Assembly: GCA_002898575.1 (NCBI GenBank) | Contig: BEHT01000001.1 | Coordinates: forward strand, 109,000 to 172,999 | Direction: 5' to 3' | Origin: a bacterium HR17 | GTDB taxonomy: Bacteria; Armatimonadota; Fervidibacteria; Fervidibacterales; Fervidibacteraceae | DNA length: 64,000 nucleotides | Part shown: positions 34,956-44,276 of the stretch, piece by piece | Position numbering within the stretch: position 1 is the stretch's first letter | How the letters are laid out: each line of letters starts with the position of its first letter | Notes under the pieces: model-generated | The model's input: only the letters and a program-made list of their open reading frames with translations | What the model was told of the DNA's origin: nothing | Databases searched by the model: none | Position numbers and translations under genes: made by a program

Positions 34956-35486
34956 ATGGAACACTTGCCCGAGTTGCCGGAAAGCGAGGACGCCCTCAAA
35001 CCGCCCGTTGTGGATGTGGATTTCCTGCGTGAACTGATCGCCCTCGTGGAACGAGAGGATCTGGCGGAACTGACCGTGCGATGGGGTGAGGTGAGCGTCA
35101 CCGTGCGGGGGGTCGTATCCCCCGCAGCGCCACTGCCCCTTGCCCCACTGCTGGCTTCTATCGCTGCCCCTACAGTGACGGGGCAGGCAGCCTCTGTGGA
35201 AGTGCCGAGCCAGCCCGTCAGCGCCGTGCAGGACGATGCGCGCCTGTTCCGTATCACAGCTCCGTTGACCGGTGTGTTTTACTCCCGTCCGCGCCCGGAC
35301 TCACCACCTTTTGTCACCGTCGGTATGGCAGTGGAGCCGGGGCAAGTCGTCGCCCTCGTGGAAGCCATGAAGTTTTTCAACGAGATCCGCAGTGAAGTGG
35401 CGGGTGTTGTCCGCGAAATTGTCGCCAAGGACGGACAGCTGGTCAAGCAAGGCGACACGCTGATTCTCGTGGAGCGTTCAGCGTAG
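34956..35486 (+). CDS. accB: Biotin carboxyl carrier protein of acetyl-CoA carboxylase
   Basis: BCCP (176 residues) carries carboxybiotin between the two halves of acetyl-CoA carboxylase, the first step of fatty acid synthesis. An N-terminal segment (LRELIALVEREDLAELTVRW) and a Pro/Ala linker precede the biotinyl domain (about residues 100-175). The biotin attachment site reads EAMKFFNEI with the acceptor Lys at position 139; the usual motif is EAMKMMNEI. GAGGGGGA precedes the ATG. accC is not adjacent: secD follows 45 nt later on the same strand. Confidence 0.93.
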   Translation: MEHLPELPESEDALKPPVVDVDFLRELIALVEREDLAELTVRWGEVSVTVRGVVSPAAPLPLAPLLASIAAPTVTGQAASVEVPSQPVSAVQDDARLFRITAPLTGVFYSRPRPDSPPFVTVGMAVEPGQVVALVEAMKFFNEIRSEVAGVVREIVAKDGQLVKQGDTLILVERSA

Positions 35487-35531
35487 AGGCACTCTACGAC
35501 AAAGGCAACGCGTTTGGAGGCGATGGCGTTG

Positions 35532-37487
35532 ATGGTGCAGCAACGGCTCATCGTCACTTTGGTCGTGATGGCGGCGGCATTTTTAATCGCGTTTCGCCCT
35601 GTGCGGGTCGGTCCCTTTGAGGAATACCGCGTGGAGTTGACGATGCGCTACCGATTCGCTGAACCCTTTTCGGCTATTGCCAAAGACCAGCCGATGGAGC
35701 AAATCGTTAAAGATGTCTTGCGCGATGCGAAGGTGGAGTTAGCGGAGGTGGAACCCGTCGGTGAACATCTCTTGGTGATCCGCGATGAGGCGCCGACACC
35801 CAGCGAGGCGCTGCAGCACCAAGAACGCATCCAACGCGCTATGCGCAAGCGTTTTCCCAAAGCCCAATTGATAGATTTTGATCGGCAAGAACGCGGCGAT
35901 AAGCCCCTGTGGCAGGTAGGGCGCATCGGCTTTTTCCGACCGACCCTTAACCTGCGGCTGGGTCTGGATTTGCAAGGCGGTAGTCGCATCGTCCTTCAAT
36001 GCCGTCGCGCCGAGTTTGTCTTCCGATTGGACAATCCCATAGACCCTAAGCGCCACACCGCCGCACAAGAGACTCTTACGGCTGAGTTGCAGCGGCGCGG
36101 GTTGCAGAACTTTGATGTGCAACTGGATGAAACAGGGCGCATCGTGTTCGTGCGCTCGCAGTCTACGCCGCAAACGGCAGACCGCGACGCTCGGTTAGTA
36201 GAAGCGACTTTGCGGGCGCTTTACGAGGGTGCCCGGGAACTGGCGGACCGACGCCAATTTTTCCAAGTGACACCTGACCGCGTGACGACGGTGATGGAGG
36301 TCATCCGCCGCCGCATTGATAAATACGGCGTCGCCGAGCCGCAGATTTATCGCGAGGGGGCTGACCGTGTCGTCGTGGAGATGCCGGGCGTGCGTAACCC
36401 TGAGGAAGCCCTACGGCTGATCGGTGAAATCGGGGAGTTGGAGTTTCGGGGCGTGCCCGATAAATACCGCGTAGAGGTCGTGCGTGAAGGCGGGAGGGAG
36501 AAAGTGATTTTTCGCGACGCGCAGGGACGCGAAGTGCCGCCTTACCAAGTGTATGCGGAGTCGGAACTTGTCGTGAAAGGCACGAACCTGCGACCGCCGG
36601 TGAATGTGATTGTAGACGCTTTAGCCGTTGACCCCCGCGAACGGGTGCAGGTGCACCTGTCTTTTGACCGTGAGGGCGCGCGCCGTTTTGATGAGTTCGC
36701 GCGGCGCAATGTCGGCAAACATGTCGCTATTTGGTATGACCGCGAATGCATCAGTGCGCCTGTCTTGGAAACTTCCTACTACGGGGGCAACGCCCGCATC
36801 ACGGGTATCGGCTCAGTGGAAGAAGCCCAAATGCTGAAGGTCATTTTGGAGGCGGGCGCGTTGCCTGTCCCCGTCTCTGTGCTGTGGCGGCAGAGCATCT
36901 CGCCGACTTTAGGCGTTGACACCATCTACAACAGCGTCAACGCCGGGGTTCTCGCGGCAATCCTCATCGCCGCTTTCATGGTCGCTTATTACCGTTTGCC
37001 GGGGGTGCTGGCGTGTATCGCATTGGGCATGTATGTCGTTTTGGTCTTGGCGATCATGAGTTTGCAAATCGGTCAGTGGCGCCCTGTTTTGACGCTGCCG
37101 GGCATTGTAGGGCTGATCGTCTCGTTGGGCATGGCAGTGGATGTCAATGTGATCTCCTTTGAGCGGCTCAAAGAAGAGTTGCGGATGGGCAAACCGCTGC
37201 GAACGGCTGTGGAATTGGCATTTGACCGTTCATGGACCGCCATCTTGGACGCCCATGTGACCGTGTTGATCGCCGCCGCTGTCCTCTACTACTTCGGCAC
37301 CGGACCGGTGAAAGGCTTTGCTACGACCCTGACCGTTGGGACGCTGGCGAACCTATTCAGTGCTTTCTTCTCGGTGCGCGGCATCATGGAATGGGTCGTG
37401 CGCACGAAATTGAGCGAACGGCGTTCTTGGTTCCTCACCTTAGCCGATGCGATAATGCAACGCCGCCCCGCTGCTACGACACCGTGA
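35532..37487 (+). CDS. secD: Protein translocase subunit SecD
   Basis: SecD is about 651 residues. With SecF it uses the proton-motive force to pull proteins through SecYEG on the periplasmic side. An N-terminal helix (RLIVTLVVMAAAFLIAF) is followed by a large periplasmic P1 region with NLRLGLDLQGGSRIVLQ and VIRRRIDKYGVAEPQIYREG. A C-terminal RND-like set of five helices contains ILIAAFMVAYYRLPGVLACI and AVDVNVISFERLKEELR. ATG at 35532 was chosen, eleven bases after GGAGG; ATG at 35523 is too close. secF follows after 28 nt. Confidence 0.94.
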   Translation: MVQQRLIVTLVVMAAAFLIAFRPVRVGPFEEYRVELTMRYRFAEPFSAIAKDQPMEQIVKDVLRDAKVELAEVEPVGEHLLVIRDEAPTPSEALQHQERIQRAMRKRFPKAQLIDFDRQERGDKPLWQVGRIGFFRPTLNLRLGLDLQGGSRIVLQCRRAEFVFRLDNPIDPKRHTAAQETLTAELQRRGLQNFDVQLDETGRIVFVRSQSTPQTADRDARLVEATLRALYEGARELADRRQFFQVTPDRVTTVMEVIRRRIDKYGVAEPQIYREGADRVVVEMPGVRNPEEALRLIGEIGELEFRGVPDKYRVEVVREGGREKVIFRDAQGREVPPYQVYAESELVVKGTNLRPPVNVIVDALAVDPRERVQVHLSFDREGARRFDEFARRNVGKHVAIWYDRECISAPVLETSYYGGNARITGIGSVEEAQMLKVILEAGALPVPVSVLWRQSISPTLGVDTIYNSVNAGVLAAILIAAFMVAYYRLPGVLACIALGMYVVLVLAIMSLQIGQWRPVLTLPGIVGLIVSLGMAVDVNVISFERLKEELRMGKPLRTAVELAFDRSWTAILDAHVTVLIAAAVLYYFGTGPVKGFATTLTVGTLANLFSAFFSVRGIMEWVVRTKLSERRSWFLTLADAIMQRRPAATTP

Positions 37488-37515
37488 CACCGCTAACGGC
37501 TTGGAGGGAAGCACG

Positions 37516-38670
37516 ATGACAATCTCCGCAGGAGCGACACCGCCAACCGACCGCATTGATTTGGTCGGCAAAACGCGGCTGTGGTTGGGCATAGCGGCTG
37601 CTGTGACGGTATTGGGGTTGTTAGGGTTGGTCGTGCGAGGGTTGAACTTAGGGCTGGATTTCACCGGCGGCGCCCTTTATCAATTTCGGTTCCCGGAAAA
37701 AGTCGCCACGACCGCGCGCGATGAAGCCCGCATCGCCGGCGAGGTGCGGTCAATCCTTGTCCGTTTGCGGTTGCCCTCAGAACCCGTCATCCAAATCGCC
37801 GAAGGCGACACATTGCTCGTGCGGGTCAAACTGCAAAGTGAGCGGGAAAGTGAGCGGTGGCGTCAAGTCATCGCCGACGCGCTGAAAAAACGATTCCCCA
37901 ACATTGAAGAAGCGACGACAGAGTTCATCGGTGCGACGGTCGGTAGCGAATTGACGGCAGCAGCCATCTGGGGCACGGTCTTGGGCTTATTGGGCATTTC
38001 CGGTTGGATCTGGCTGCGTTACCAAATTTTAGGGGCAGGGTGGTTGTTTGCCATCGGTGCTCTCGCGTCCCTCGCCCACGATGTTTTGGTGCTCGTGGGC
38101 TTCGTGGCGTGGGCGCACATTGAAGTCACCAGTGCGTTCATCGCCGCGTTGTTGACCGTCGCCGGCTATTCGGTTCAAGACACGGTCGTCATTTACGACC
38201 GTATCCGCGAAAACCTGCGGGTGCGGCGCGGTTGGTCGTTGGATCGCGTCGTAAACCACAGCCTGTTGGAGACGATGGCGCGATCCATCAACACATCGGT
38301 GACGACCACATTGGCGTTGGTCGCGATTTTGCTGATCGGCGGAGCGGCAGTGAAGCCATTGGCGTTGTCGCTCCTGTTCGGCATCATTTCGGGGACTTAT
38401 TCCTCCATCTTTATCGCGGCACCGCTCGTGTTGGTGCTGCAACGGTGGTGGGAAAAGCGGCAAGGGCAGCGTCCCCAAGCGCGCGAGGTGCGTGCACCGG
38501 TCGGTGAGCAACGCCCGATCCTGCGGGTCAGTGCAACGCCTGAACGGACGACACCAGGAGAATCGGAGCCGTCGGGAACGGAAGAAGCCCCTACCCCAAC
38601 AGGGAGCATTTTGCGCCCCGGTAGTGTTCCGCCCGGTCGCCGTAAACCGCGCCGCAAACGCCGCCGCTAA
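37516..38670 (+). CDS. secF: Protein translocase subunit SecF
   Basis: SecF (384 residues) partners SecD. The first helix is followed by the family signature NLGLDFTGGALYQFRFP. Later helices carry GWIWLRYQILGAGWLFAIGA, TVAGYSVQDTVVIYDRIREN and LRVRRGWSLDRVVNHSLLETMARSI-like residues (the SecF loop). A disordered, Arg-rich tail (PSGTEEAPTPTGS then KPRRKRRR) extends past the usual end. GGAGGG lies seven bases before ATG 37516. rph follows 42 nt later. Confidence 0.94.
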   Translation: MTISAGATPPTDRIDLVGKTRLWLGIAAAVTVLGLLGLVVRGLNLGLDFTGGALYQFRFPEKVATTARDEARIAGEVRSILVRLRLPSEPVIQIAEGDTLLVRVKLQSERESERWRQVIADALKKRFPNIEEATTEFIGATVGSELTAAAIWGTVLGLLGISGWIWLRYQILGAGWLFAIGALASLAHDVLVLVGFVAWAHIEVTSAFIAALLTVAGYSVQDTVVIYDRIRENLRVRRGWSLDRVVNHSLLETMARSINTSVTTTLALVAILLIGGAAVKPLALSLLFGIISGTYSSIFIAAPLVLVLQRWWEKRQGQRPQAREVRAPVGEQRPILRVSATPERTTPGESEPSGTEEAPTPTGSILRPGSVPPGRRKPRRKRRR

Positions 38671-38712
38671 GGCTGAGTTGGGAACGGGGCAGGGCAGGAG
38701 GTGCCCGATACG

Positions 38713-39447
38713 ATGCAGCAGCAGCGCCCAGATGGGCGTGCGCTTGACCAGATGCGTCCTATCCGCTTAGTGCGCGGTTGGCACCGTTTCGCTGAAGGGT
38801 CCTGCTTAATTGAAATCGGCAACACGCGGGTCCTTTGCACCGCTTCCGTGTTAGACCGCGTGCCTGCTTTTCTCAAGGGCACAGGGAGCGGATGGGTCAC
38901 TGCCGAATACGGGATGCTCCCGCGCGCCACCCATTCCCGCAACGAGCGGGAAGCCCGTGTCGGTCGTCAAGACAGTCGCTCTGTGGAAATCCAGCGGCTC
39001 ATCGGGCGTTGTTTGCGCGCCGCTGTAGACCTTACGGCATTGGGTGAACGCACCATCATCGTGGACTGCGATGTCCTACAAGGCGATGGCGGCACTCGTG
39101 TCGCTGCCATCACCGGTGGGTTCGTCGCCCTCGTGGAAGCCCTTTGGCGCTTACAGCAGGAGGGGGCTTTCAAAAAATTGCCCATTTACGGCTGCTTGGC
39201 AGCGGTCAGTGTCGGCATCGTTAACCGGCAAATGATGTTGGACTTGAACTACGACGAAGACTCACGCGCCAGTGTGGACATGAATGTGGCGATGTTGGAA
39301 GACGGGCGTTTCGTGGAAATTCAAGCGTCCGCCGAGGGCGAAGCATTTACCCAAGAGCAGTTGGACCAACTGCTGGCGCTGGCGCAAAAAGGTGTTCGCC
39401 AACTGATTGGGTTGCAACGCAAAGTGTTAGAGGGTATTCTAAGTTGA
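38713..39447 (+). CDS. rph: Ribonuclease PH
   Basis: RNase PH (244 residues) is a phosphorolytic 3'-5' exoribonuclease that trims tRNA 3' ends. Its opening [19 protein letters not shown], then [29 protein letters not shown], the Arg-rich [19 protein letters not shown] and [19 protein letters not shown] are canonical, as is [19 protein letters not shown] at 38713 follows GGCAGGAGGTG; the GTG at 38701 lies inside that site. No adjoining rdgB/XTPase domain is fused. Confidence 0.95.
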   Translation: MQQQRPDGRALDQMRPIRLVRGWHRFAEGSCLIEIGNTRVLCTASVLDRVPAFLKGTGSGWVTAEYGMLPRATHSRNEREARVGRQDSRSVEIQRLIGRCLRAAVDLTALGERTIIVDCDVLQGDGGTRVAAITGGFVALVEALWRLQQEGAFKKLPIYGCLAAVSVGIVNRQMMLDLNYDEDSRASVDMNVAMLEDGRFVEIQASAEGEAFTQEQLDQLLALAQKGVRQLIGLQRKVLEGILS

Positions 39448-39467
39448 ACCCTAACGGTTAAGGCGCT

Positions 39468-40766
39468 TTATTCGCTTTCCACCCAAAGCGGCGGGCGGAT
39501 CTGGTGGACGACTGCTAACCGGCGGATTTCTTTCAGCGACTGTTGCAACGCCGCGAAGGAAGTTTTGTGCGTGACCCAAACGATTTGGGCGACTGCACCG
39601 TGGCTCTCGCGTTGGACGACCGAGGCAATGCTGACTTGGTGCGCACCGAACACGGAAGCGATTTGTGCCAACACGCCCGGTCGGTCGACAACTTCCATTC
39701 GCAGGCAGAAACGGCTTTCTACGGCGCTGATGGGTTTGAGGGTAGGGTTGGAGCGGCAGGTGCATACGATACGCGCCTTTGCGCCGAAAACAATGTTGCG
39801 GGCGGCATCTATGATGTCGCTGACGACGCTGTTGCCGGTCGGTGCCCCGCCTGCCCCTTGACCGTAAAACATCAACCGTCCGACATGCTCGCCCTCCACC
39901 AAAATGGCGTTGAATTGGTCGTTCACCGCCGCAAGGGGATGGGTCTTGGGCACCATCGTGGGGTGCACCCGCAGTTCAATGGCACCGTTTTCTTGTCGGG
40001 CAATTGCCAGCAACTTGATGGCGTATCCTAACTCCTCAGCGTAGCGGATGTCCGCCGGCTCAATGTCCCGAATCCCTTCCCGGTAGATAGCATCCACGCG
40101 GATGCGGTAGCCGAAAGCGATGGCGGCGAGGATGGCGATTTTGTAAGTGGCATCGTGTCCGTCCACATCGGCGGACGGGTCGGCTTCGGCGAAACCGTGC
40201 GATTGGGCTTCTTTTAAGGCGACATCAAAAGGTAGCCCATCGCGGCTCATGCGAGTCAGGATGTAATTGGTCGTGCCGTTGACGATACCGACGATGCGGT
40301 GAATCGTGTCGCCGGCTAAACTCTGTTTGAGCGCGGCGATAATGGGGATGCCGCCGGCGACGCTGGCTTCAAAGTAAAGGTCTGTGCCCATTTCTTTAGC
40401 GGCATCCAACAACTCGCTGCCGCGTTTCGCCAGAAGTTCCTTGTTCGCCGTGACGACCGATTTGCGGTTACGGATAGCGGTCAGCACCAGTTCGTAAGCA
40501 GGTTCCAATCCGCCCATGACTTCTACGACGATGTCCACTTGTGGGTCGTTGACGACGGCAAAGGGGTCAGTCGTGTAAAGCCCCGATGGTAACGGGACGG
40601 GACGGGGTTTGTTGAGGTCACGGACCGCCACTCTGACGATTTCTAACCGGCACCGCGCTCGGTGGGCAATTACCTCGGCGTTACGGAGCAAAATAGTGGC
40701 AGCACCGCAGCCGACGACCCCCATACCCAAAAAGCCCAACCGCACGACAGGTTTGTCATCCGGCAA
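39468..40766 (-). CDS. hom: Homoserine dehydrogenase (TTG start)
   Basis: This 432-residue enzyme reduces aspartate semialdehyde to homoserine for threonine and methionine. The NAD(P) site is VRLGFLGMGVVGCGAATILL. The catalytic domain contains KELLAKRGSELLDAA, EASVAGGIPIIAALKQSLAG and the family stretch GFAEADPSADVDGHDATYKI. A C-terminal ACT domain (RMEVVDRPGVLAQIASVFGA) is the expected site for threonine feedback. TTG at 40766 is supported by GGAGGGATGACCC directly upstream; ATG choices there run quickly to a stop. It is convergent with rph. Confidence 0.95.
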   Translation of the reverse strand: MPDDKPVVRLGFLGMGVVGCGAATILLRNAEVIAHRARCRLEIVRVAVRDLNKPRPVPLPSGLYTTDPFAVVNDPQVDIVVEVMGGLEPAYELVLTAIRNRKSVVTANKELLAKRGSELLDAAKEMGTDLYFEASVAGGIPIIAALKQSLAGDTIHRIVGIVNGTTNYILTRMSRDGLPFDVALKEAQSHGFAEADPSADVDGHDATYKIAILAAIAFGYRIRVDAIYREGIRDIEPADIRYAEELGYAIKLLAIARQENGAIELRVHPTMVPKTHPLAAVNDQFNAILVEGEHVGRLMFYGQGAGGAPTGNSVVSDIIDAARNIVFGAKARIVCTCRSNPTLKPISAVESRFCLRMEVVDRPGVLAQIASVFGAHQVSIASVVQRESHGAVAQIVWVTHKTSFAALQQSLKEIRRLAVVHQIRPPLWVESE

Positions 40767-40841
40767 GGGTCATCCCTCCGAGCCCCAAAAGTCAAATGGC
40801 ACCCGCACATTTTGCCACGCGAGACCGCAGCCTTGCACCTA

Positions 40842-41579
40842 TCACGGAGAACGGATGACTTGTACCTGCCAGTCAATTAAATCCAACGCCTCTATGCGGG
40901 CATCGCCGGGCGTCGTCGGCTCAGGGTTGAACGCGCTGCTGGTCGGAAAGGTTTGGTTGGAAGACAATGGAAGGGAGATGAAATCGTTGCCGCTGACGCC
41001 CAACGCGTCAAAACCTTGACGCGGTGTGTTGTCTTGGGGGTTGAGGCGCAACTCGTCCACGCTGATGAAGTTCATCTCAATCCGCGCGGGGATAGGGTCA
41101 GGGCTCGGCCACAGTTGACGCATGTCCAGTGTCACCCGCACTTGGTTGGGTTGCAGAAAGGTCACTTCAAGCGGCGTGCCAAGAAACTCCTGGCGGTAGT
41201 TCTCCAAGGTCGGGTCGGTCACCCGATACACGGCTCCCCGCCCGACGCCAGGGGCAGCCACTTCAATTTGAACGAAGTGGCTGAGGTTCGGTCCTTGGCG
41301 GGGATGCCCTGTGTTGGGGTCTATATCCGCTTGGCGGGGTAATGCCGCCCACCCGTTGCCCCACGGGCTTGTCAACGCCGGCATCGGTCCCGTTAACGGG
41401 TTGCCGTCGTCATCTATTGCGATGAAGTAAAAGTAGCGTGGGGCTAACGGCGCTGCGTAAGTGAGGGTGACGATTAACCGGTCTCGCGATACCCCGGTGA
41501 CAGGCTGTTCAGGAAACTTGGCGCAACCCACCAACATCGTTAACGCCAGTCCACTCCACATCAACCGCTGAAGCGTCAT
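40842..41579 (-). CDS. Lipoprotein of unknown function
   Basis: The protein has 245 residues and a type II signal peptide: LMWSGLALTMLVGCAKFPEQ, with the lipobox LVGC placing the lipidated Cys at about residue 19. The mature part is mainly beta and rich in Pro and Asn (YFYFIAIDDDGNPLTGPMPA, QVRVTLDMRQLWPSPDP). AAGGAGGACGACTCA precedes the ATG. It is 75 nt upstream of hom on the same strand. I do not recognise a family. Confidence 0.7.
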   Translation of the reverse strand: MTLQRLMWSGLALTMLVGCAKFPEQPVTGVSRDRLIVTLTYAAPLAPRYFYFIAIDDDGNPLTGPMPALTSPWGNGWAALPRQADIDPNTGHPRQGPNLSHFVQIEVAAPGVGRGAVYRVTDPTLENYRQEFLGTPLEVTFLQPNQVRVTLDMRQLWPSPDPIPARIEMNFISVDELRLNPQDNTPRQGFDALGVSGNDFISLPLSSNQTFPTSSAFNPEPTTPGDARIEALDLIDWQVQVIRSP

Positions 41580-41994
41580 TGAGTCGTCCTCCTTAACGCT
41601 CTGAGAGTTTTCCGTAGCACAAAGCGACCCTATCCCTACAAGGGTTCACCTTGATGTCCCGTCTTAAAGGCGCGCTGTCGCAGCGGCGCCAAAAACAAGA
41701 TGCGTTGGATGTGTTTCGCCCACATCCGCCTTTGTGGAAAAAATCTTTCTGCTCTCCTTGTAGGAGCGGCGTTAGCCATGAGACGCGTTTGGGCGCTGTC
41801 GGATCGGAACGCCCTTTAGTGTGGCGCAAAATCAGTTCAACAAAAGGCAACGATATTGCCGCAATTGTCGGGACATTTAAGCAAAACAAACTCACTGACG
41901 ATATCGTCAAACAGGCTGGAGGCGACGGTGATCGGTCAAAGCGCGAACACGGTTAGGGCACTCAGACAGTCTTTGCACAGCAAGGGGAGTTGAG
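41580..41994. other. Intergenic region before the GH130 gene
   Basis: This stretch of about 415 bases lies between the divergent lipoprotein and GH130 genes. Short open frames on both strands lack ribosome sites or recognisable content. The one distinct feature is the palindrome at 41896-41909. Confidence 0.4.
41896..41909. promoter_or_regulatory. Perfect 14-bp palindrome upstream of the GH130 gene
   Basis: TGACGATATCGTCA is fully symmetric and lies 86 bp before the GH130 start. Its size and place suit a repressor operator for a sugar-utilisation gene, but no regulator gene is adjacent. Confidence 0.45.
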
Positions 41995-42927
41995 ATGATG
42001 GACTTATTTCGGCGGCACGAGAACAACCCGATCCTAACGGTCAACGACCTGCCGCTTCCTGCCATCGCCGTTTACAACCCTGGCGTCGCCGTCGTAGGAA
42101 ACGAAGTGGTGTTGCTGTTGCGGGTGGAGTTGGCGGATGGGCGGTCTAGCCTTTATGTCGCGCGCAGTGCCGACGGCGTCAACAACTGGTCTATTGACCC
42201 CATGCCGTTGCTGGCGCCCGGCGACCCCGATAGCCCGATCGCCGAATATGAAGCCATCGGTTGTGAAGACCCGCGCCTGACCTATCTGGAGGAGTTCGGC
42301 GAATGGTTCATCGCGTATGTGGCGGTCTCCGATGCGGGTCCATCGGTCGCGTTGGCGCGGACACGGGACTTCCGCTATGCAGACCGCATTGGGGTCGTGC
42401 TGCCGCCGCCGAACAAAGATGCAGCGTTGTTCCCCCGACGCATCAACGGTAAGTGGTATATGCTGCATCGCCCGATGATCGGCAAGATTGAGCACATTTG
42501 GCTGGCAGACTCTTTAGACCTGATTCACTGGGGGCACCCGCAAATTGTCCTGAGGGAGCGGGGCGGCACTTGGTGGGACGGTGAACGCGTCGGGGCAGGG
42601 GCTGTGCCTATTGAGACGCCGGAAGGTTGGCTCATCATCTATCACGGCGTCAAAGAAGTCGCCCATGTGCCTAACTACCGGCTGGGACTGGCGCTGCTGG
42701 ACTTAGAGAACCCGCAACGGGTTATCGCCCGTTGCCGCTACCCTGTCCTTAGCCCTCAAGCAGATTACGAACGAGTCGGCAACGGGCTGAACATTGTGTT
42801 CACCTGCGGGGCGTTCATCAGAGGCGATGAAGTCTGGCTCTATTACGGCGCTGCCGACACATGCATCGGGTTGGCTTTAGCAAAACTGGATGACCTGCTG
42901 ACCGCTGTGCGGGAAGGTGCCCTGTGA
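41995..42927 (+). CDS. GH130-family glycoside phosphorylase or hydrolase
   Basis: This 310-residue five-bladed beta-propeller is of glycoside hydrolase family 130, whose members phosphorolyse beta-1,4- or beta-1,2-mannosides. Visible segments are RHENNPILTVNDLP, YNPGVAVVGNEVVLLLR, GCEDPRLTYLEEFGEWFIAY, KDAALFPRRINGKWYMLHRP and GWLIIYHGVKEV. No signal peptide is visible, consistent with a cytosolic phosphorylase. AAGGGGAGTTGAG precedes two adjacent ATGs. The precise mannoside and the choice between phosphorylase and hydrolase are open. It may serve the sugar genes at the window start only indirectly. Confidence 0.88.
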   Translation: MMDLFRRHENNPILTVNDLPLPAIAVYNPGVAVVGNEVVLLLRVELADGRSSLYVARSADGVNNWSIDPMPLLAPGDPDSPIAEYEAIGCEDPRLTYLEEFGEWFIAYVAVSDAGPSVALARTRDFRYADRIGVVLPPPNKDAALFPRRINGKWYMLHRPMIGKIEHIWLADSLDLIHWGHPQIVLRERGGTWWDGERVGAGAVPIETPEGWLIIYHGVKEVAHVPNYRLGLALLDLENPQRVIARCRYPVLSPQADYERVGNGLNIVFTCGAFIRGDEVWLYYGAADTCIGLALAKLDDLLTAVREGAL

Positions 42928-42959
42928 GGTCTGTGGGGCAGACGGTCTGAGCGATGCGT

Positions 42960-44276
42960 TTACTTGTTAGCAGTGCGGTTGGGCTCAGACGCATCGGCGT
43001 CCGACGACGGAACCTTTTGCGTTACGGGCAGCAATTCCACCCTGACCTTCGTGACGCGCCGGCGCTGAACTTCTTCCACGACGAACGCGGCATCTGGGGT
43101 CGTGATGCGGTCACCGACCGACGGTAGCCGTCCCAGTGCGGTCATGATGAACCCTCCGACCGTGCTGAACTCTCCTTCGGGCAACTCAATGCCAACGGCT
43201 TCCTCAAACTGGCGCCGGTCCATACGGGCGTCCACGATAAAGGAGCGGTCGTCCAATTGCAACAACGGTTCCACTTCGCGGTCGTGTTCGTCCCGCAGTT
43301 CACCGACAATTTCTTCCACGATGTCTTCCAGTGTCACCAATCCAGCAGTTGCTCCGAACTCGTCCATGACGATGGCGATTTGGACTTGATTGGCGCGCAT
43401 TTCTTGCAACAAAGCACGGACAGGCTTGGTCTCAGGGACAAAGTATGGTTGGCGGGCGATGACACGCGGTGTCGGCTGCCGCACCCCGTCGGCGATGCTG
43501 GCGAGGATGTCGTAGGCGTAAACGATGCCGACAATGTTGTCCAACCCTCCGTCGTAAAGGGGGATGCGAGAATGGCCGGTCTGTAAAATCGTTTCCATGA
43601 CCTCCTCAAAAGAGCAATCTACAGGCAACGCCACGATGTCCGGACGGGGTACCATGATGTCGCGCACGAGGATCTCTTCCAAGTTGAGGATGTGTTCGGC
43701 GAGCAGATATTCGTCTTGGTCAATCACGCCGGCTTCTGCTCCGGCTTCTAAGAGGGCGACAATTTCGTCCATCGTCAAGGGCGGTTGGCGGTTGGGATCC
43801 GCACCGAGGGCTCGGAGCGTCGCGCCGGCAACGGCGTAGACGAACCGATTGACAGGGCGGAAGAGCGCGACCAACACCCGCCAGAGAACAAACCCCCGTA
43901 CCAACAACACTTCTGCGCGGGCGACCCCGATACTCTTGGGCAAGACTTCACAAAAAGTCATGATGCCCATCGCTGCGCCCAACCCCACGACCTCGCCCCA
44001 TGAAGGCGCAAACCGCTCCACTAAGTGCGTGACGAGAGCGGAAGTCAGGAGAATGAGTAGGGTGATGCCGACCAACAGGCTGGACAGATTAGTGCGGTCG
44101 TGAAGGAACTGCCAAATCGCCATGGCTTGCGGGGTGGTCGTTGATCGGAGCAGGGCGCGCAACCGCCCCCGATTAGCCGCCACAAATGCCGCCTCGCCCA
44201 ACGAACAGAGAGCGATTAGCCCGACCATGACGGCAATGGCGAGGCATTCTACGGTGACGATCGCGCTATAGGGCAT
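42960..44276 (-). CDS. CNNM/CorC-type membrane protein (DUF21-CBS-CorC), second copy
   Basis: The protein has 438 residues. The DUF21 membrane domain (about residues 1-170; VECLAIAVMVGLIALCSLGE first) is followed by a CBS pair containing VRDIMVPRPDIVALPVDCSF and ANQVQIAIVMDEFGATAGLV. LVTLEDIVEEIVGELRDEHD follows, then a C-terminal CorC_HlyC domain. The family includes Mg/Co efflux proteins and so-called hemolysin homologues. The start overlaps the upstream paralogue by 11 nt, so the two are co-translated. Both probably form a heteromeric transporter or paralogous pair. Confidence 0.9.
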   Translation of the reverse strand: MPYSAIVTVECLAIAVMVGLIALCSLGEAAFVAANRGRLRALLRSTTTPQAMAIWQFLHDRTNLSSLLVGITLLILLTSALVTHLVERFAPSWGEVVGLGAAMGIMTFCEVLPKSIGVARAEVLLVRGFVLWRVLVALFRPVNRFVYAVAGATLRALGADPNRQPPLTMDEIVALLEAGAEAGVIDQDEYLLAEHILNLEEILVRDIMVPRPDIVALPVDCSFEEVMETILQTGHSRIPLYDGGLDNIVGIVYAYDILASIADGVRQPTPRVIARQPYFVPETKPVRALLQEMRANQVQIAIVMDEFGATAGLVTLEDIVEEIVGELRDEHDREVEPLLQLDDRSFIVDARMDRRQFEEAVGIELPEGEFSTVGGFIMTALGRLPSVGDRITTPDAAFVVEEVQRRRVTKVRVELLPVTQKVPSSDADASEPNRTANK

